Source: an uncultured bacterium (GTDB taxonomy: Bacteria > Cyanobacteriota > Vampirovibrionia > Gastranaerophilales > Gastranaerophilaceae). From it: DNA of 11,147 nt. The DNA is taken from positions 1 through 11,147 of the forward strand of contig USGC01000044.1 of NCBI GenBank assembly GCA_900554095.1, read 5' to 3'. This document shows, one piece after another, positions 1 to 7,045 of this stretch. Position 1 is the stretch's first letter. Each line of letters opens with the position of its first letter. A program made the position numbers and the translations under genes. The notes under the pieces were generated by a model. That model ran no database searches and was not told the DNA's origin. It was given only the letters and a program-made list of their open reading frames with translations.

Positions 1-1292
1 CAAGGTTTATCAGAACCACAGACGACGATCACAAAAGAATTGTGCAAAAGATTTTCAAAAAACTTGTCGAAAACGGCGATATCTACAAACACAAGTATCA
101 AGGCCTTTACTGCTCCGGCTGCGAAAGCTTTCTCAATGAAAAAGACCTTACAGAAGACGGGCTCTGTCCTGACCACTTGAAAAAACCCGAACTTATCAGT
201 GAAGAAAATTACTTCTTTAAATTAACAAAGTACAAAGACGCAATAATTAAGCATATCAAGGAAAACCCTGATTTTATAATCCCGCAGTTCCGGGCAAACG
301 AAGTTTTGAACCAATTGGAAAATATCGAAGATATTTCTGTTTCGCGTTCAAAATCCAACGTTCAATGGGCAATCGATGTGCTTGATGATGCTGAACAATC
401 GATTTACGTATGGATAGACGCGCTTTCCAACTACATCACAGCGCTCGGCTATGATGTCGAAAACCCGTCCGAAAACTTTAAGAAATACTGGCCGGCGAAT
501 GTTCAGGTAATCGGCAAGGATATCTTGAAATTCCACAGCATATACTGGCCGGCAATTCTGATGGCGCTTGACCTTCCGCTGCCAAAACACATTCTTGCAC
601 ACGGCTGGATTACGATTGACGAAAGCAAAATGTCAAAGTCTTTGGGCAACGTAATTTCGCCAACTGCCGTTTTGGAAAACTTTGAACTTGATATTCCGGA
701 TCCTTTCCGTTACTATATGGGCGTTTGCGCGCCTTGCGGAAAAGACGGAAATTATTCCGATGAAGATTTCAAAGAAAAAGTTAACGCGCACCTGGCTAAT
801 TCTATGGGAAACCTCTTAAACCGCACGCTTTCTATGCTTGTTAAGTATTTTGACGGTGAAATTAAGCCGGAATTCATCAGCGATAACCAGCTTCTTCAAA
901 TCGCTAAAAACAAAATTGATATTGTAAAAAATCATTTTGATAATTTTGAAATCGCAGAAGCAGGCAATGAAATCATTCAGCTTGTCGATATTACCAACAA
1001 ATACGTAACCGACAACGCGCCTTGGACTTTGGCTAAGGAAGAAAAAATGACAGAATGCGGCCAGGTTTTGACAACTGTTTTGGAAATTATGTGCGTTGTA
1101 TCAGCGCTTATTTACCCGTTCTGCCCGAACATTGCAATGCGTATGGCAAGCCAGCTTTCTTTTGATTTAAAGAACACAAAACTCGACAGCCTTGCTGCGC
1201 ATAGCCTTAAACTCGGCAAACTCATCGCAAAAGAAGACATTAAACCGGTCTTCTTGAGAATGGACAGCGAGCTTGCTGACAAGAAAAAATAA
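1..1292 (+). CDS. metG: methionyl-tRNA synthetase, C-terminal part (5' truncated by window)
   Basis: Charges tRNA(Met) with methionine in the cytoplasm. The frame is open from base 3 (RFIRTTDDDHKR, a hallmark stretch of bacterial MetRS), so the gene begins left of the window; the internal GTG at 42 is not a real start. Visible features are a C-x2-C ... C-x2-H zinc knuckle in the connective-peptide region (first Cys codon at 111), the KMSKS ATP-binding loop at 627-641, and the anticodon-binding helix with the DNAPW signature (1011-1025). The N-terminal Rossmann part with the HIGH motif, roughly 90 residues, is missing. The protein ends about 75 codons after DNAPW in a Lys-rich tail, so it lacks the C-terminal Trbp111-like tRNA-binding domain found in some MetRS; full length should be near 510 aa. 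The phosphoesterase gene starts 3 bp downstream, suggesting co-transcription. Confidence 0.97.
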   Translation, partial: RFIRTTDDDHKRIVQKIFKKLVENGDIYKHKYQGLYCSGCESFLNEKDLTEDGLCPDHLKKPELISEENYFFKLTKYKDAIIKHIKENPDFIIPQFRANEVLNQLENIEDISVSRSKSNVQWAIDVLDDAEQSIYVWIDALSNYITALGYDVENPSENFKKYWPANVQVIGKDILKFHSIYWPAILMALDLPLPKHILAHGWITIDESKMSKSLGNVISPTAVLENFELDIPDPFRYYMGVCAPCGKDGNYSDEDFKEKVNAHLANSMGNLLNRTLSMLVKYFDGEIKPEFISDNQLLQIAKNKIDIVKNHFDNFEIAEAGNEIIQLVDITNKYVTDNAPWTLAKEEKMTECGQVLTTVLEIMCVVSALIYPFCPNIAMRMASQLSFDLKNTKLDSLAAHSLKLGKLIAKEDIKPVFLRMDSELADKKK

Positions 1293-1295
1293 TTT

Positions 1296-2084
1296 ATGAA
1301 AACAATTTTTGCAATTTTTTCAATAATTTTAATACTTTTTATCTGGTCTGTATTTGTTGAGCCGAATGTCTTGCGTATCAGAAAATACCAAATTTCGGAT
1401 CCGGATTTGAGAGGATTAAGAGTGGTGTTTGCGGCGGATTTTCACTACAAACCTTACGAAAAATGGCGCCTTGAAAGGGATGTAAAGGCGATTAATTCCC
1501 AAAATGCGGACATCGTGCTTTTGGGCGGCGATTACGTAAACGGGCATAAAAAAGGCTTCACGCTGCCGATTGAGGAAATTAGTGCGGAATTTTCCAAAAT
1601 CAAATCGAAATACGGGGTTTATGCAGTACTCGGAAACCACGACGGCTGGCACGATAAAGACGGCATTACAAAGTCGCTTGAGGCAAACGGAATAAAAGTT
1701 TTGGAAAACAGCGCCGTTCGGATAGAAGCCCCAAAACCTTTTTATATCGCTGGAGTAGAGGACATGCAGACTGGAAATGCTGATATACAAGAGGCTTTGG
1801 CGGGTACAGACAGGTCTGTAATACTTCTTTCACACACACCGGATATCATAGAAAGTGTTCCGTATGGTGTAAAACTTGTTTTGGCAGGGCACTTGCACGG
1901 AGGACAGGTGCGTTTGCCATTGCACGGGCCGCTGGTTGTTCCGTCGAAGTTCGGCACAAAATACGCAAGCGGCTTCTTTGATGAAAACGGCAAAAAGCTC
2001 ATTGTTACAAAGGGTTTAGGCACAAGCATCCTTCCGCTGCGGTTCCACTGCATGCCGGAAATCATCGTAATTGAGCACACATAG
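1296..2084 (+). CDS. membrane-anchored metallophosphoesterase, YkuE/YaeI type
   Basis: Calcineurin-like metal-dependent phosphoesterase of 262 aa. A hydrophobic N-terminal segment (residues 4-21) without a clear cleavage site suggests a membrane anchor or uncleaved signal, placing the enzyme outside the inner membrane. The binuclear metal-site motifs appear in order: D48-x-H50, GGD (77-79), GNHD (113-116), SHTP (179-182) and GHLHGGQ (198-204). This GHxHGGQ form with a short N-terminal anchor is typical of the YkuE/YaeI branch, whose E. coli member YaeI is a phosphodiesterase; other relatives act on lipid or nucleotide phosphodiesters. The actual substrate cannot be read from sequence. Start ATG lies 3 bp after the metG stop with no obvious Shine-Dalgarno, so translation may depend on coupling. 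The last codons and the stop lie inside a perfect hairpin (2073-2091) belonging to a local repeat family. Confidence 0.9.
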   Translation: MKTIFAIFSIILILFIWSVFVEPNVLRIRKYQISDPDLRGLRVVFAADFHYKPYEKWRLERDVKAINSQNADIVLLGGDYVNGHKKGFTLPIEEISAEFSKIKSKYGVYAVLGNHDGWHDKDGITKSLEANGIKVLENSAVRIEAPKPFYIAGVEDMQTGNADIQEALAGTDRSVILLSHTPDIIESVPYGVKLVLAGHLHGGQVRLPLHGPLVVPSKFGTKYASGFFDENGKKLIVTKGLGTSILPLRFHCMPEIIVIEHT

Positions 2085-2091
2085 TGTGCTC
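2073..2091. repeat. hairpin repeat, copy 1
   Basis: Perfect 8-bp inverted repeat GAGCACAC / GTGTGCTC with a 3-nt ATA loop, followed by the tail CTATACTTTGG (2092-2102). It spans the last codons and stop of the phosphoesterase gene. No T-run follows directly, so it is not a textbook terminator. It shares loop size and tail with copies at 2101 and 2271. Confidence 0.75.
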
Positions 2092-2100
2092 CTATACTTT

Positions 2101-2119
2101 GGGCACACGAAGTGTGCTC
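2101..2119. repeat. hairpin repeat, copy 2
   Basis: Stem GCACAC (2103-2108) / GTGTGC (2112-2117), extended by a G-T and a G-C pair, around a GAA loop. It is followed by TTGTACTTTGG (2120-2130), nearly the same tail as copy 1. Copies 1 and 2 form a tandem with a 28-bp period; the loop and tail differ while the stem is kept. Confidence 0.7.
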
Positions 2120-2270
2120 TTGTACTTTGGAACGATTTTCATGGCGGGCGCTTTTTTCGGAATTAGGATTTAAAGTCCAAGACTGAGCATAGGCGCTAGG
2201 GCCGTGCAATGTCTTCTCACGATTTTAAGACAGCAAGTTCAAATCCCTTCACCCTCGCCCCTTGCGGGAG

Positions 2271-2285
2271 GCAGACGTAGTCTGC
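2271..2285. repeat. hairpin repeat, copy 3
   Basis: Stem GCAGAC / GTCTGC with GTA loop, followed by the tail CTATACTCTGA (2288-2298), matching copy 1 except for the last bases. Compared with copies 1 and 2 the fourth stem base changes from C to G and its partner from G to C, a compensated pair change. The surrounding 2085-2340 holds no convincing coding frame and a few further weak inverted repeats (TGTCTT 2210-2215 with AAGACA 2227-2232). Confidence 0.6.
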
Positions 2286-2340
2286 ACCTATACTCTGAAG
2301 CTGTTTTAGAGATTAGAAAAATTGACGTCCGGGGCTAAGG

Positions 2341-2682
2341 CTATTTAAAAAATCCCTTTATTTTCCCAAAAATGTTATTGATAAAAGTTCCGACGGTTTT
2401 TGGAAGTCCGCCGAGTTTTTTATATCCATAAACAGCCCCTCCAACAGCTAAAACCCCAAAGAGCCATTTTTTCCAAGACGGATTTTTAACAATTTTGTTG
2501 TCAGAGGCCCCGTAAACATCCGAAGATGGCCCTGATAAATTCAAATTAGGCACGCCGGCAACCGGAAATTGCGGACTGCCCATGTACCTTGGCCGGCTGC
2601 CTGTTATGTACGCCGCCGCATCAAAGTCTATAATTCCGGCATCCGCCAGCATATCTGTGCTGTTTACCCAGTTTAATGACAT
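2341..2682 (-). CDS. hypothetical protein with one membrane segment and amphipathic C-terminal tail
   Basis: Family not recognised with confidence. The 113-aa product has a polar N-terminal half rich in Gly, Pro, Ser and Asn, with an acidic DAGIIDFDAAAY stretch (14-25). One hydrophobic segment follows at about 73-87 (WLFGVLAVGGAVYGY), flanked by lysines, and then a basic Gly/Phe-rich amphipathic end (KIKGFFK). This looks like a tail-anchored or membrane-inserting small protein. The ATG at 2682 has a good ribosome binding site (AAGGA, 6 nt upstream), which supports a real gene. It is divergent from the glycosyltransferase gene across an 80-bp AT-rich gap. The CheD-like protein in this window carries a similar lysine/phenylalanine-rich segment (DKIKPVLNKFFKG), perhaps a shared lineage habit rather than homology. 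No function is proposed. Confidence 0.65.
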   Translation of the reverse strand: MSLNWVNSTDMLADAGIIDFDAAAYITGSRPRYMGSPQFPVAGVPNLNLSGPSSDVYGASDNKIVKNPSWKKWLFGVLAVGGAVYGYKKLGGLPKTVGTFINNIFGKIKGFFK

Positions 2683-2762
2683 AACCTTTCCTTCTTCTTT
2701 ATTAAAGTTAAAATTTTTGTCTAAATTGCTTTTTATACATTTATTTGTTAAATTTTATTAAT

Positions 2763-4448
2763 ATGAAAAGGGTTCTTGAAGCAAACAAATATTTAATTCT
2801 TTTAATCGTGCTGGCGCTGTGTGCTGCGGCAATTTTTACAGGGCATTACGGCAATATTCTGCTGGACGTGGGGCGTGAGGTTTATTACCCTCAGCAAATC
2901 CTCAGCGGAAAAGTTTTATACAAGGATTTGTTTAACATTTACGGGCCGTTTTCGTATCTTGTGAATGCGCTTTTGTTCAAGGTTTTTGGCACAAAGCTTT
3001 CGGTGCTTTACACAAGCGGAGTTTTGTGCACGGCAGGAATTGTGTGCGGAATTTACCTGACAGCAAGAAAGTTTCTGACTGAATTTTTAAGTTTTTCACT
3101 TGGTCTTTTTACGATTGCCGGCGGAATTTGCGCGTATCATTTATTTAACTTTACATTTGCATATTCGCAAGGAATGGTTTGGGGGCTTTTGGCGTTTGTG
3201 TATTCGCTTTTGTTTTTGGTGAAATACGTTGACACTTCCTGCGAGCCGAGCCGCGAAGCTTGTGAAAAAAATGTAAAATTTCTTTATCTTTCGTCTTTTT
3301 TAAGCGGGGCGGCGGTTTGCTGCAAATACGACTTTCTGTTGTATTCGGTCGTTGTCTTTTGCGTAATCTTTGCTTGCAGAAATCTAAAAATAATTTTGAA
3401 AGCTTTAGGGGCATTTGCCACAATTCCGTTAATCTGTTTTGGCGTATTGTTTTGGCAGGGGTTGAGCGTAGAGGATTTGAGAAACTTTGCTGCAATAATG
3501 CGGTTGATGTCTGAAAGCCAAACTTTAAAATATTTCTACAGCACGCAGGGGCTGTATTTCAGACTATCGTATATCCCGTATGTTCTGGTATTTTTAACCA
3601 TTAGCGCAACAATATTCGGAGCTTTCGTACTTGCTGAAAAAATTAAGACAAAGAAAATTTTGTCATACATTGTTTTGGTAATTGCCTCAGCAGCGGCGTT
3701 TTTAGTAACAAACCCCTTGGAATTTATCTATCTGCCGGTTTTGGTTTTGATATTAGGGTTAATCGCGCACAGAAAGCTGTTTTCAAACATGCCGGCAGCA
3801 GTTTTGGTTGTAAGCGCACTCGCTTTATGCATAAAAACATTTTTCGGGCTATCTTATCAAACATATGGAAACTATTATATATCAACGGTTTTGACGGCAT
3901 TTTTTGCGTTAATGTTCTTGTTTGTCAAAAAGGATTACCAAAAGAGTGCGGGGATTTTTCTCATAATCACGTCGCTAAGCATTGCTTTAAGCAACTTTAA
4001 GTCATTGCCGGATTTTAAAATTACAAACAAAAATTCAACGATATACACACCCCCCCAAGAAGGCCAAAGCACAACGCTTTTGATAGATTACATCGAAAAA
4101 AATACGCAGAAATCCGACAAAATCGTAATCTATCCGGAAGGTTTGATGATAAATTTTCTGACCAACAGAAAGTCCGACGGGTGGTATAATTCCATGCTGC
4201 CTTTGTATGTCGAGGTTTTTGGCGAGGACAAGTTCATTGAACATTTTCAAAAATCGCTTCCTGAATATATAATTTTCAACAACAAAAACATGAAAGATTA
4301 CTATTTTGAATACATTTGTAAGGATTATGCCGTTGGGTTTTGCGCGTTTGTAAACGAAAACTACCGGCAGTCCGCCGTAATCTCCGGCGAGTTAAATTAT
4401 TTAATTTTCAAGCGCAAAAGCCAAAAACTCATTCAAAAAGAGGATTAA
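2763..4448 (+). CDS. GT-C-type polytopic membrane glycosyltransferase (PMT/GT39-like)
   Basis: Polytopic inner-membrane protein of 561 aa resembling the dolichyl-phosphate-mannose/ArnT superfamily, which transfers sugars from lipid-phosphate carriers on the outer face of the membrane. After the first transmembrane helix (10-28) the first periplasmic loop carries D35-x-GRE (37-39), then YKD (53-55) and YGP (60-62). That is the loop layout of this superfamily, where an acidic residue is catalytic. Around ten more hydrophobic helices follow to about residue 415, then a soluble C-terminal region of about 140 residues. I chose ATG at 2763; an in-frame TTG at 2745 would add six residues, and neither has a clear Shine-Dalgarno. 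No other glycan genes are beside it, so acceptor and donor are unknown. It could equally be called a GT-C fold membrane protein of unknown specificity. Confidence 0.8.
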   Translation: MKRVLEANKYLILLIVLALCAAAIFTGHYGNILLDVGREVYYPQQILSGKVLYKDLFNIYGPFSYLVNALLFKVFGTKLSVLYTSGVLCTAGIVCGIYLTARKFLTEFLSFSLGLFTIAGGICAYHLFNFTFAYSQGMVWGLLAFVYSLLFLVKYVDTSCEPSREACEKNVKFLYLSSFLSGAAVCCKYDFLLYSVVVFCVIFACRNLKIILKALGAFATIPLICFGVLFWQGLSVEDLRNFAAIMRLMSESQTLKYFYSTQGLYFRLSYIPYVLVFLTISATIFGAFVLAEKIKTKKILSYIVLVIASAAAFLVTNPLEFIYLPVLVLILGLIAHRKLFSNMPAAVLVVSALALCIKTFFGLSYQTYGNYYISTVLTAFFALMFLFVKKDYQKSAGIFLIITSLSIALSNFKSLPDFKITNKNSTIYTPPQEGQSTTLLIDYIEKNTQKSDKIVIYPEGLMINFLTNRKSDGWYNSMLPLYVEVFGEDKFIEHFQKSLPEYIIFNNKNMKDYYFEYICKDYAVGFCAFVNENYRQSAVISGELNYLIFKRKSQKLIQKED

Positions 4449-4489
4449 AACGACTTTATTATAAGATAAAATATATTTGAGGGGGTTTT

Positions 4490-4720
4490 ATGGGCATAAA
4501 AGATTTATCTGTAGAAGCGTTGTCGTTCCATCCCCAAACCAACGGGGAAATTTCAGAATCAATTACGAAAAGCTGGACTGAACAAGCTATTGAATGCTAT
4601 TCCATCGGCTGCGACTGCCGCCGCTGCTCTTTGGCAAACGGGAATTACTCGTTCGTCTGTCAAATGCCGAAAGTCATTGAAATTCTCATTAAGTTCGCCG
4701 GCAAACCCGTGATTGTTTAA
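4490..4720 (+). CDS. small cysteine-motif protein, probable metal binding
   Basis: A 76-aa protein. Its C-terminal half has the pattern C-x5-C-x-C-x2-C followed by a further Cys in CQMPKVIE and a short helix ending IKFAGKP. In my memory this resembles a short C-terminal module seen in some Firmicutes regulatory proteins (ECY..GC.C..C ... C.M...V.EL....G.P), but I cannot verify that here. Five clustered cysteines in a protein with no secretion signal suggest zinc or iron-sulfur binding in the cytoplasm. The ATG at 4490 is preceded by the purine-rich GAGGGGG at a short distance. It lies 41 bp behind the glycosyltransferase gene, with AT-rich DNA between (TATAAG and TAAAAT near 4460-4471), so it could be in the same transcript or have its own promoter. 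Function unknown. Confidence 0.75.
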   Translation: MGIKDLSVEALSFHPQTNGEISESITKSWTEQAIECYSIGCDCRRCSLANGNYSFVCQMPKVIEILIKFAGKPVIV

Positions 4721-4794
4721 CACAAATATCACATATCGCAAAAATCTCTTTTAATCTTTTTTGTTTCTGGTAAAATAATTTATGGAAAAGATTT

Positions 4795-6066
4795 ATGAGA
4801 TTTTTGATAGTTATATTTTGTTTAATAAGTCTTATGGCACCTGTATACGCAGAAGTTGAAAGGGTTTCGCTTGATGATGCCGTGCAGACAGCTTTGCGCA
4901 ACAACCTTGACTTGCAGGCAAAGCGTAAGGAACTTGCTATTGCAAATGCTGACATAAAAATAGCAAACAGACTTCAAAATCCGCAAGTACAATCTAATAT
5001 TCTAATCGGCCAGGTTAGAACAGGAAACTCAAGCCAAGCCGGGATTATGCAGCCGATTGAAATTATGAAACGCGGGCCGCGCAAAAAAGCAGCCATTGCT
5101 CAAAGAAAAGCCATCGAAAACCAAATCCGTCAGGCTGAACACGAATTGAAAATTAAAGTTATGAAAGCATACTTTGATGTGCTTTATTATAAGTCAGTTG
5201 TGCTTATTATGAATGAGCGCAAAACGCTTTTTGAAAACATGGGCGAAATCGCAAAAAACAAGCCGCAAAAGCTTTCAAACTACAAAATCGACGTTCTTCA
5301 ATCCGACATTCGATACAAAAAACAACTTATAGAGCTTAACCGCGCAAAAGCAGATCTTATCAGCGCGCAGTTTAACTTGAACAAAGTAATTAACGCAGCA
5401 CCCACAGACAAGATGTTTGACACAAAAGAAGCGTCGCTTTTCAGTGATGATTTAACCATTCTTGATATAAAGCTTCCCTCATATGAAGATATCGAGGCTA
5501 TTGCACTGAAATACAGCTACTCGCTTAGAATTGCAGACAACGAAATTGAAAAATACAATCAGGAGTATAAGCTTTCACGTAATCAAAGAATTCCGGATAT
5601 TATGGTAGGCGGCGGGTTTGCGTGGCAGGCAAAGTATGAAGGCGAAGGCAATTGGTGGCCGGGTGCTTACGTGGGCGGAGGTTTTAACATACCTGTTCTC
5701 TACACCTTCAGGCCTGAAATCGAGCGCTCTAAGATAATCCTTGAAAAAGCCAAAATGGATAAGGTTTCCTTTGAAAATAAACTCAAAATTACGTTAAAAC
5801 AAAATTACAACAATTTCAAATACTCAAAGCAAAACATGGATTACTACAAAGAGATACTCAAAGAGTCCGACGAGATTTTGAAAATGTCAACAGACCGCTA
5901 CAAAAGCGGCGATACATCGTTAATGAATTTAATAATAATTGAAAACGGCCACCAGCAAATCTTAAACGAATACATTGTCGCAATGGAATTTTATTACGGC
6001 GTTTACCTTGACATGATGCACAACATGGGCCACGACGTGCTTTTGGAAGAAGAAATCTTTGAGTAG
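4795..6066 (+). CDS. TolC-family outer-membrane efflux protein (CzcC-like)
   Basis: Outer-membrane channel subunit of 423 aa for a tripartite efflux or type I secretion complex. It begins with a clear signal peptide (residues 1-19, cleavage after VYA) and no lipobox. The mature start VSLDDAVQTALRNNLDLQAK is the usual opening of the OEP fold, and two long helical, coiled-coil-like repeats follow, each ending in a beta-hairpin region (PQVQSNILIGQ near 58-68; IMVGGGFAW near 266-274). Length fits the CzcC/TolC branch, and it differs clearly from the NodT-like protein at 8154. The start is set by GGAAAAG (4784-4790) 4 nt before the ATG. No fusion protein or pump gene is adjacent, so it may serve a complex encoded elsewhere. 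A TAAAAT hexamer at 4771-4776 is a possible -10. Its 3' end faces the next gene with a 2-bp gap. Confidence 0.9.
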   Translation: MRFLIVIFCLISLMAPVYAEVERVSLDDAVQTALRNNLDLQAKRKELAIANADIKIANRLQNPQVQSNILIGQVRTGNSSQAGIMQPIEIMKRGPRKKAAIAQRKAIENQIRQAEHELKIKVMKAYFDVLYYKSVVLIMNERKTLFENMGEIAKNKPQKLSNYKIDVLQSDIRYKKQLIELNRAKADLISAQFNLNKVINAAPTDKMFDTKEASLFSDDLTILDIKLPSYEDIEAIALKYSYSLRIADNEIEKYNQEYKLSRNQRIPDIMVGGGFAWQAKYEGEGNWWPGAYVGGGFNIPVLYTFRPEIERSKIILEKAKMDKVSFENKLKITLKQNYNNFKYSKQNMDYYKEILKESDEILKMSTDRYKSGDTSLMNLIIIENGHQQILNEYIVAMEFYYGVYLDMMHNMGHDVLLEEEIFE

Positions 6067-6068
6067 AA

Positions 6069-6698
6069 TTACAAATCTATGAAAAATTCTTTTTCGCCTA
6101 CTGTTGTCATTTTGCATTTGTTGAGATTTTGGGGGTCAAACTGGAATATGTTCGCGCTTGAGAAAAACGCCGGTCTGTTTCGATTTTGGTAAAGTATAAC
6201 TTTTTCTTCAACGTTACCCTTAAAAAATTTATTTAATACAGGTTTAATTTTATCAAAAACAGTATTCACACAGGGTTTGAGCCCGCCTTCGTCAAAAAAC
6301 CCCGGAACATTATAAAAAACTTTGGGTTTCAGATTGTTGTCAAAAAAAGCGCCGTAAGTTTCTAACTGTTTTTCAATAGCCATTGCCTGATTGGCTTGCG
6401 AGGTTTGTAGAGGCGAGTAATGGGAAAGTATTGCAACAGGGTTTCCGTCTTTGCCTTTTGCCAAAATCCCTATTGAATTGCAGCCGGCAAGTCCATCTGT
6501 GTAAATTGTATTAATCCGCCCCGGCAGCATTCGCACTGCTTTGCATTCATTCATACCAACGTTGACTATTGACTTATCGCCTGAGCGCATCATTGCAGCA
6601 AGCCGCATTTCCGGAAGATTTTGGACGCTTGCGCGGTTCTGTGCTATGGATTTTGTTATCGCAGGAAGCACCTTTCGCGTTAAATTTAAAATACTCAA
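6069..6698 (-). CDS. CheD-like (Cys/His deamidase fold) protein, orphan
   Basis: A 209-aa protein with no close family that I recognise. Residues 45-96 match the CheD chemoreceptor glutamine deamidase pattern. VNVG (45-48) leads to a Thr (67), then GLAGC with Cys73, 6 residues later as in CheD (T21/C27 in Thermotoga CheD, from memory), then SHYSP with His93, comparable to the CheD His in the xxxHxMLP motif. Thr/Cys/His spacing is 6 and 20, against 6 and 17 in CheD. About 40 extra residues precede the domain, and a lysine-rich helix (DKIKPVLNKFFKG) lies near the C-terminus. I start it at TTG 6698 because AAGGTGG (6705-6711) sits exactly 6 nt upstream; the longer GTG start at 6737 has no such site. 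No chemoreceptor, cheA or cheC is in the window. Catalytic assignment is inference. Confidence 0.7.
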   Translation of the reverse strand: MSILNLTRKVLPAITKSIAQNRASVQNLPEMRLAAMMRSGDKSIVNVGMNECKAVRMLPGRINTIYTDGLAGCNSIGILAKGKDGNPVAILSHYSPLQTSQANQAMAIEKQLETYGAFFDNNLKPKVFYNVPGFFDEGGLKPCVNTVFDKIKPVLNKFFKGNVEEKVILYQNRNRPAFFSSANIFQFDPQNLNKCKMTTVGEKEFFIDL

Positions 6699-6756
6699 AT
6701 TACACCACCTTACTTCTATATTAAAAATTTTAAGCACAAAAAATTGCCCTAAAACT

Positions 6757-6787
6757 AAAAACTCTCCAAAATTTTGGGGAGTTTTTT
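6757..6787 (-). terminator. rho-independent terminator, probably bidirectional
   Basis: Hairpin of ACTCTCC (6761-6767) with GGGGAGT (6776-6782; one T-G wobble) around a self-complementary AAAATTTT, flanked by A and T runs on both sides. Read leftward it follows the small-gene operon that ends at 6823 and separates it from the CheD-like gene. The T-run at 6782-6787 would also work rightward, but no rightward gene ends there. Confidence 0.7.
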
Positions 6788-6822
6788 GGGGCTAGTGTAA
6801 AAAAGTCCGGCAGCCGTTTTTT

Positions 6823-7032
6823 TTATGGGGCAAAGCCTTCCGTGTGGAACTTCATAACTTTCGCTAAGTGCCACTGACGGGCTTTTATATCTTCAATCGT
6901 GTTTTTTATATCTTCTAACTCTGCAAGAAGTGTTGTTAAGTCTTTTCGCTCAGGCCGGTAAACCTCTTTTTCTTCGGCCTCAACCCAGCCCGGCGAAAAA
7001 CATCCGCTTTCAAAAATTTCTTTCATATCCAT
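6823..7032 (-). CDS. small coiled-coil protein, second gene of a two-gene operon
   Basis: A 69-aa protein of unknown function with no signal peptide. Residues 1-27 are acidic and contain one Cys and a SPGWVEAEEKEVYRP stretch. Residues 28-56 form a likely amphipathic helix or coiled coil (LTTLLAELEDIKNTIEDIK), suggesting an oligomer or an adaptor. It starts at ATG 7032, with GAGG seven nucleotides upstream, and lies 13 bp behind the preceding 69-aa gene. The terminator at 6757-6787 closes the unit. The ATG at 7026 is an alternative start two codons later. Small size, lack of a recognised domain and its pairing with another small gene leave the role open; a phage- or plasmid-type accessory protein cannot be excluded. 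Confidence 0.7.
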   Translation of the reverse strand: MDMKEIFESGCFSPGWVEAEEKEVYRPERKDLTTLLAELEDIKNTIEDIKARQWHLAKVMKFHTEGFAP

Positions 7033-7045
7033 AGAGAAACCTCGC

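Noticed and set aside
1742..2209. 155-codon leftward open frame over the phosphoesterase end
   Set aside because: It lies antisense to the motif-bearing region of a clear metallophosphoesterase gene, includes the repeat hairpins and has no domain; it is a shadow frame.
2227..2265. GTTCAAATCC stretch resembling a tRNA T-loop
   Set aside because: The flanking bases do not form a proper 5-bp T stem and no anticodon arm, D arm or acceptor stem can be built around it.
2085..2340. Possible intrinsic terminator for the metG-phosphoesterase transcript
   Set aside because: The hairpins present are not followed by a T-run, so I describe them as repeats rather than terminators; transcription may still end here by another route.
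4689..4955. Leftward 88-codon frame spanning the 4720-4795 gap
   Set aside because: It overlaps the signal-peptide region of the TolC-like gene and the end of the Cys-motif gene on the other strand, with no recognisable content.
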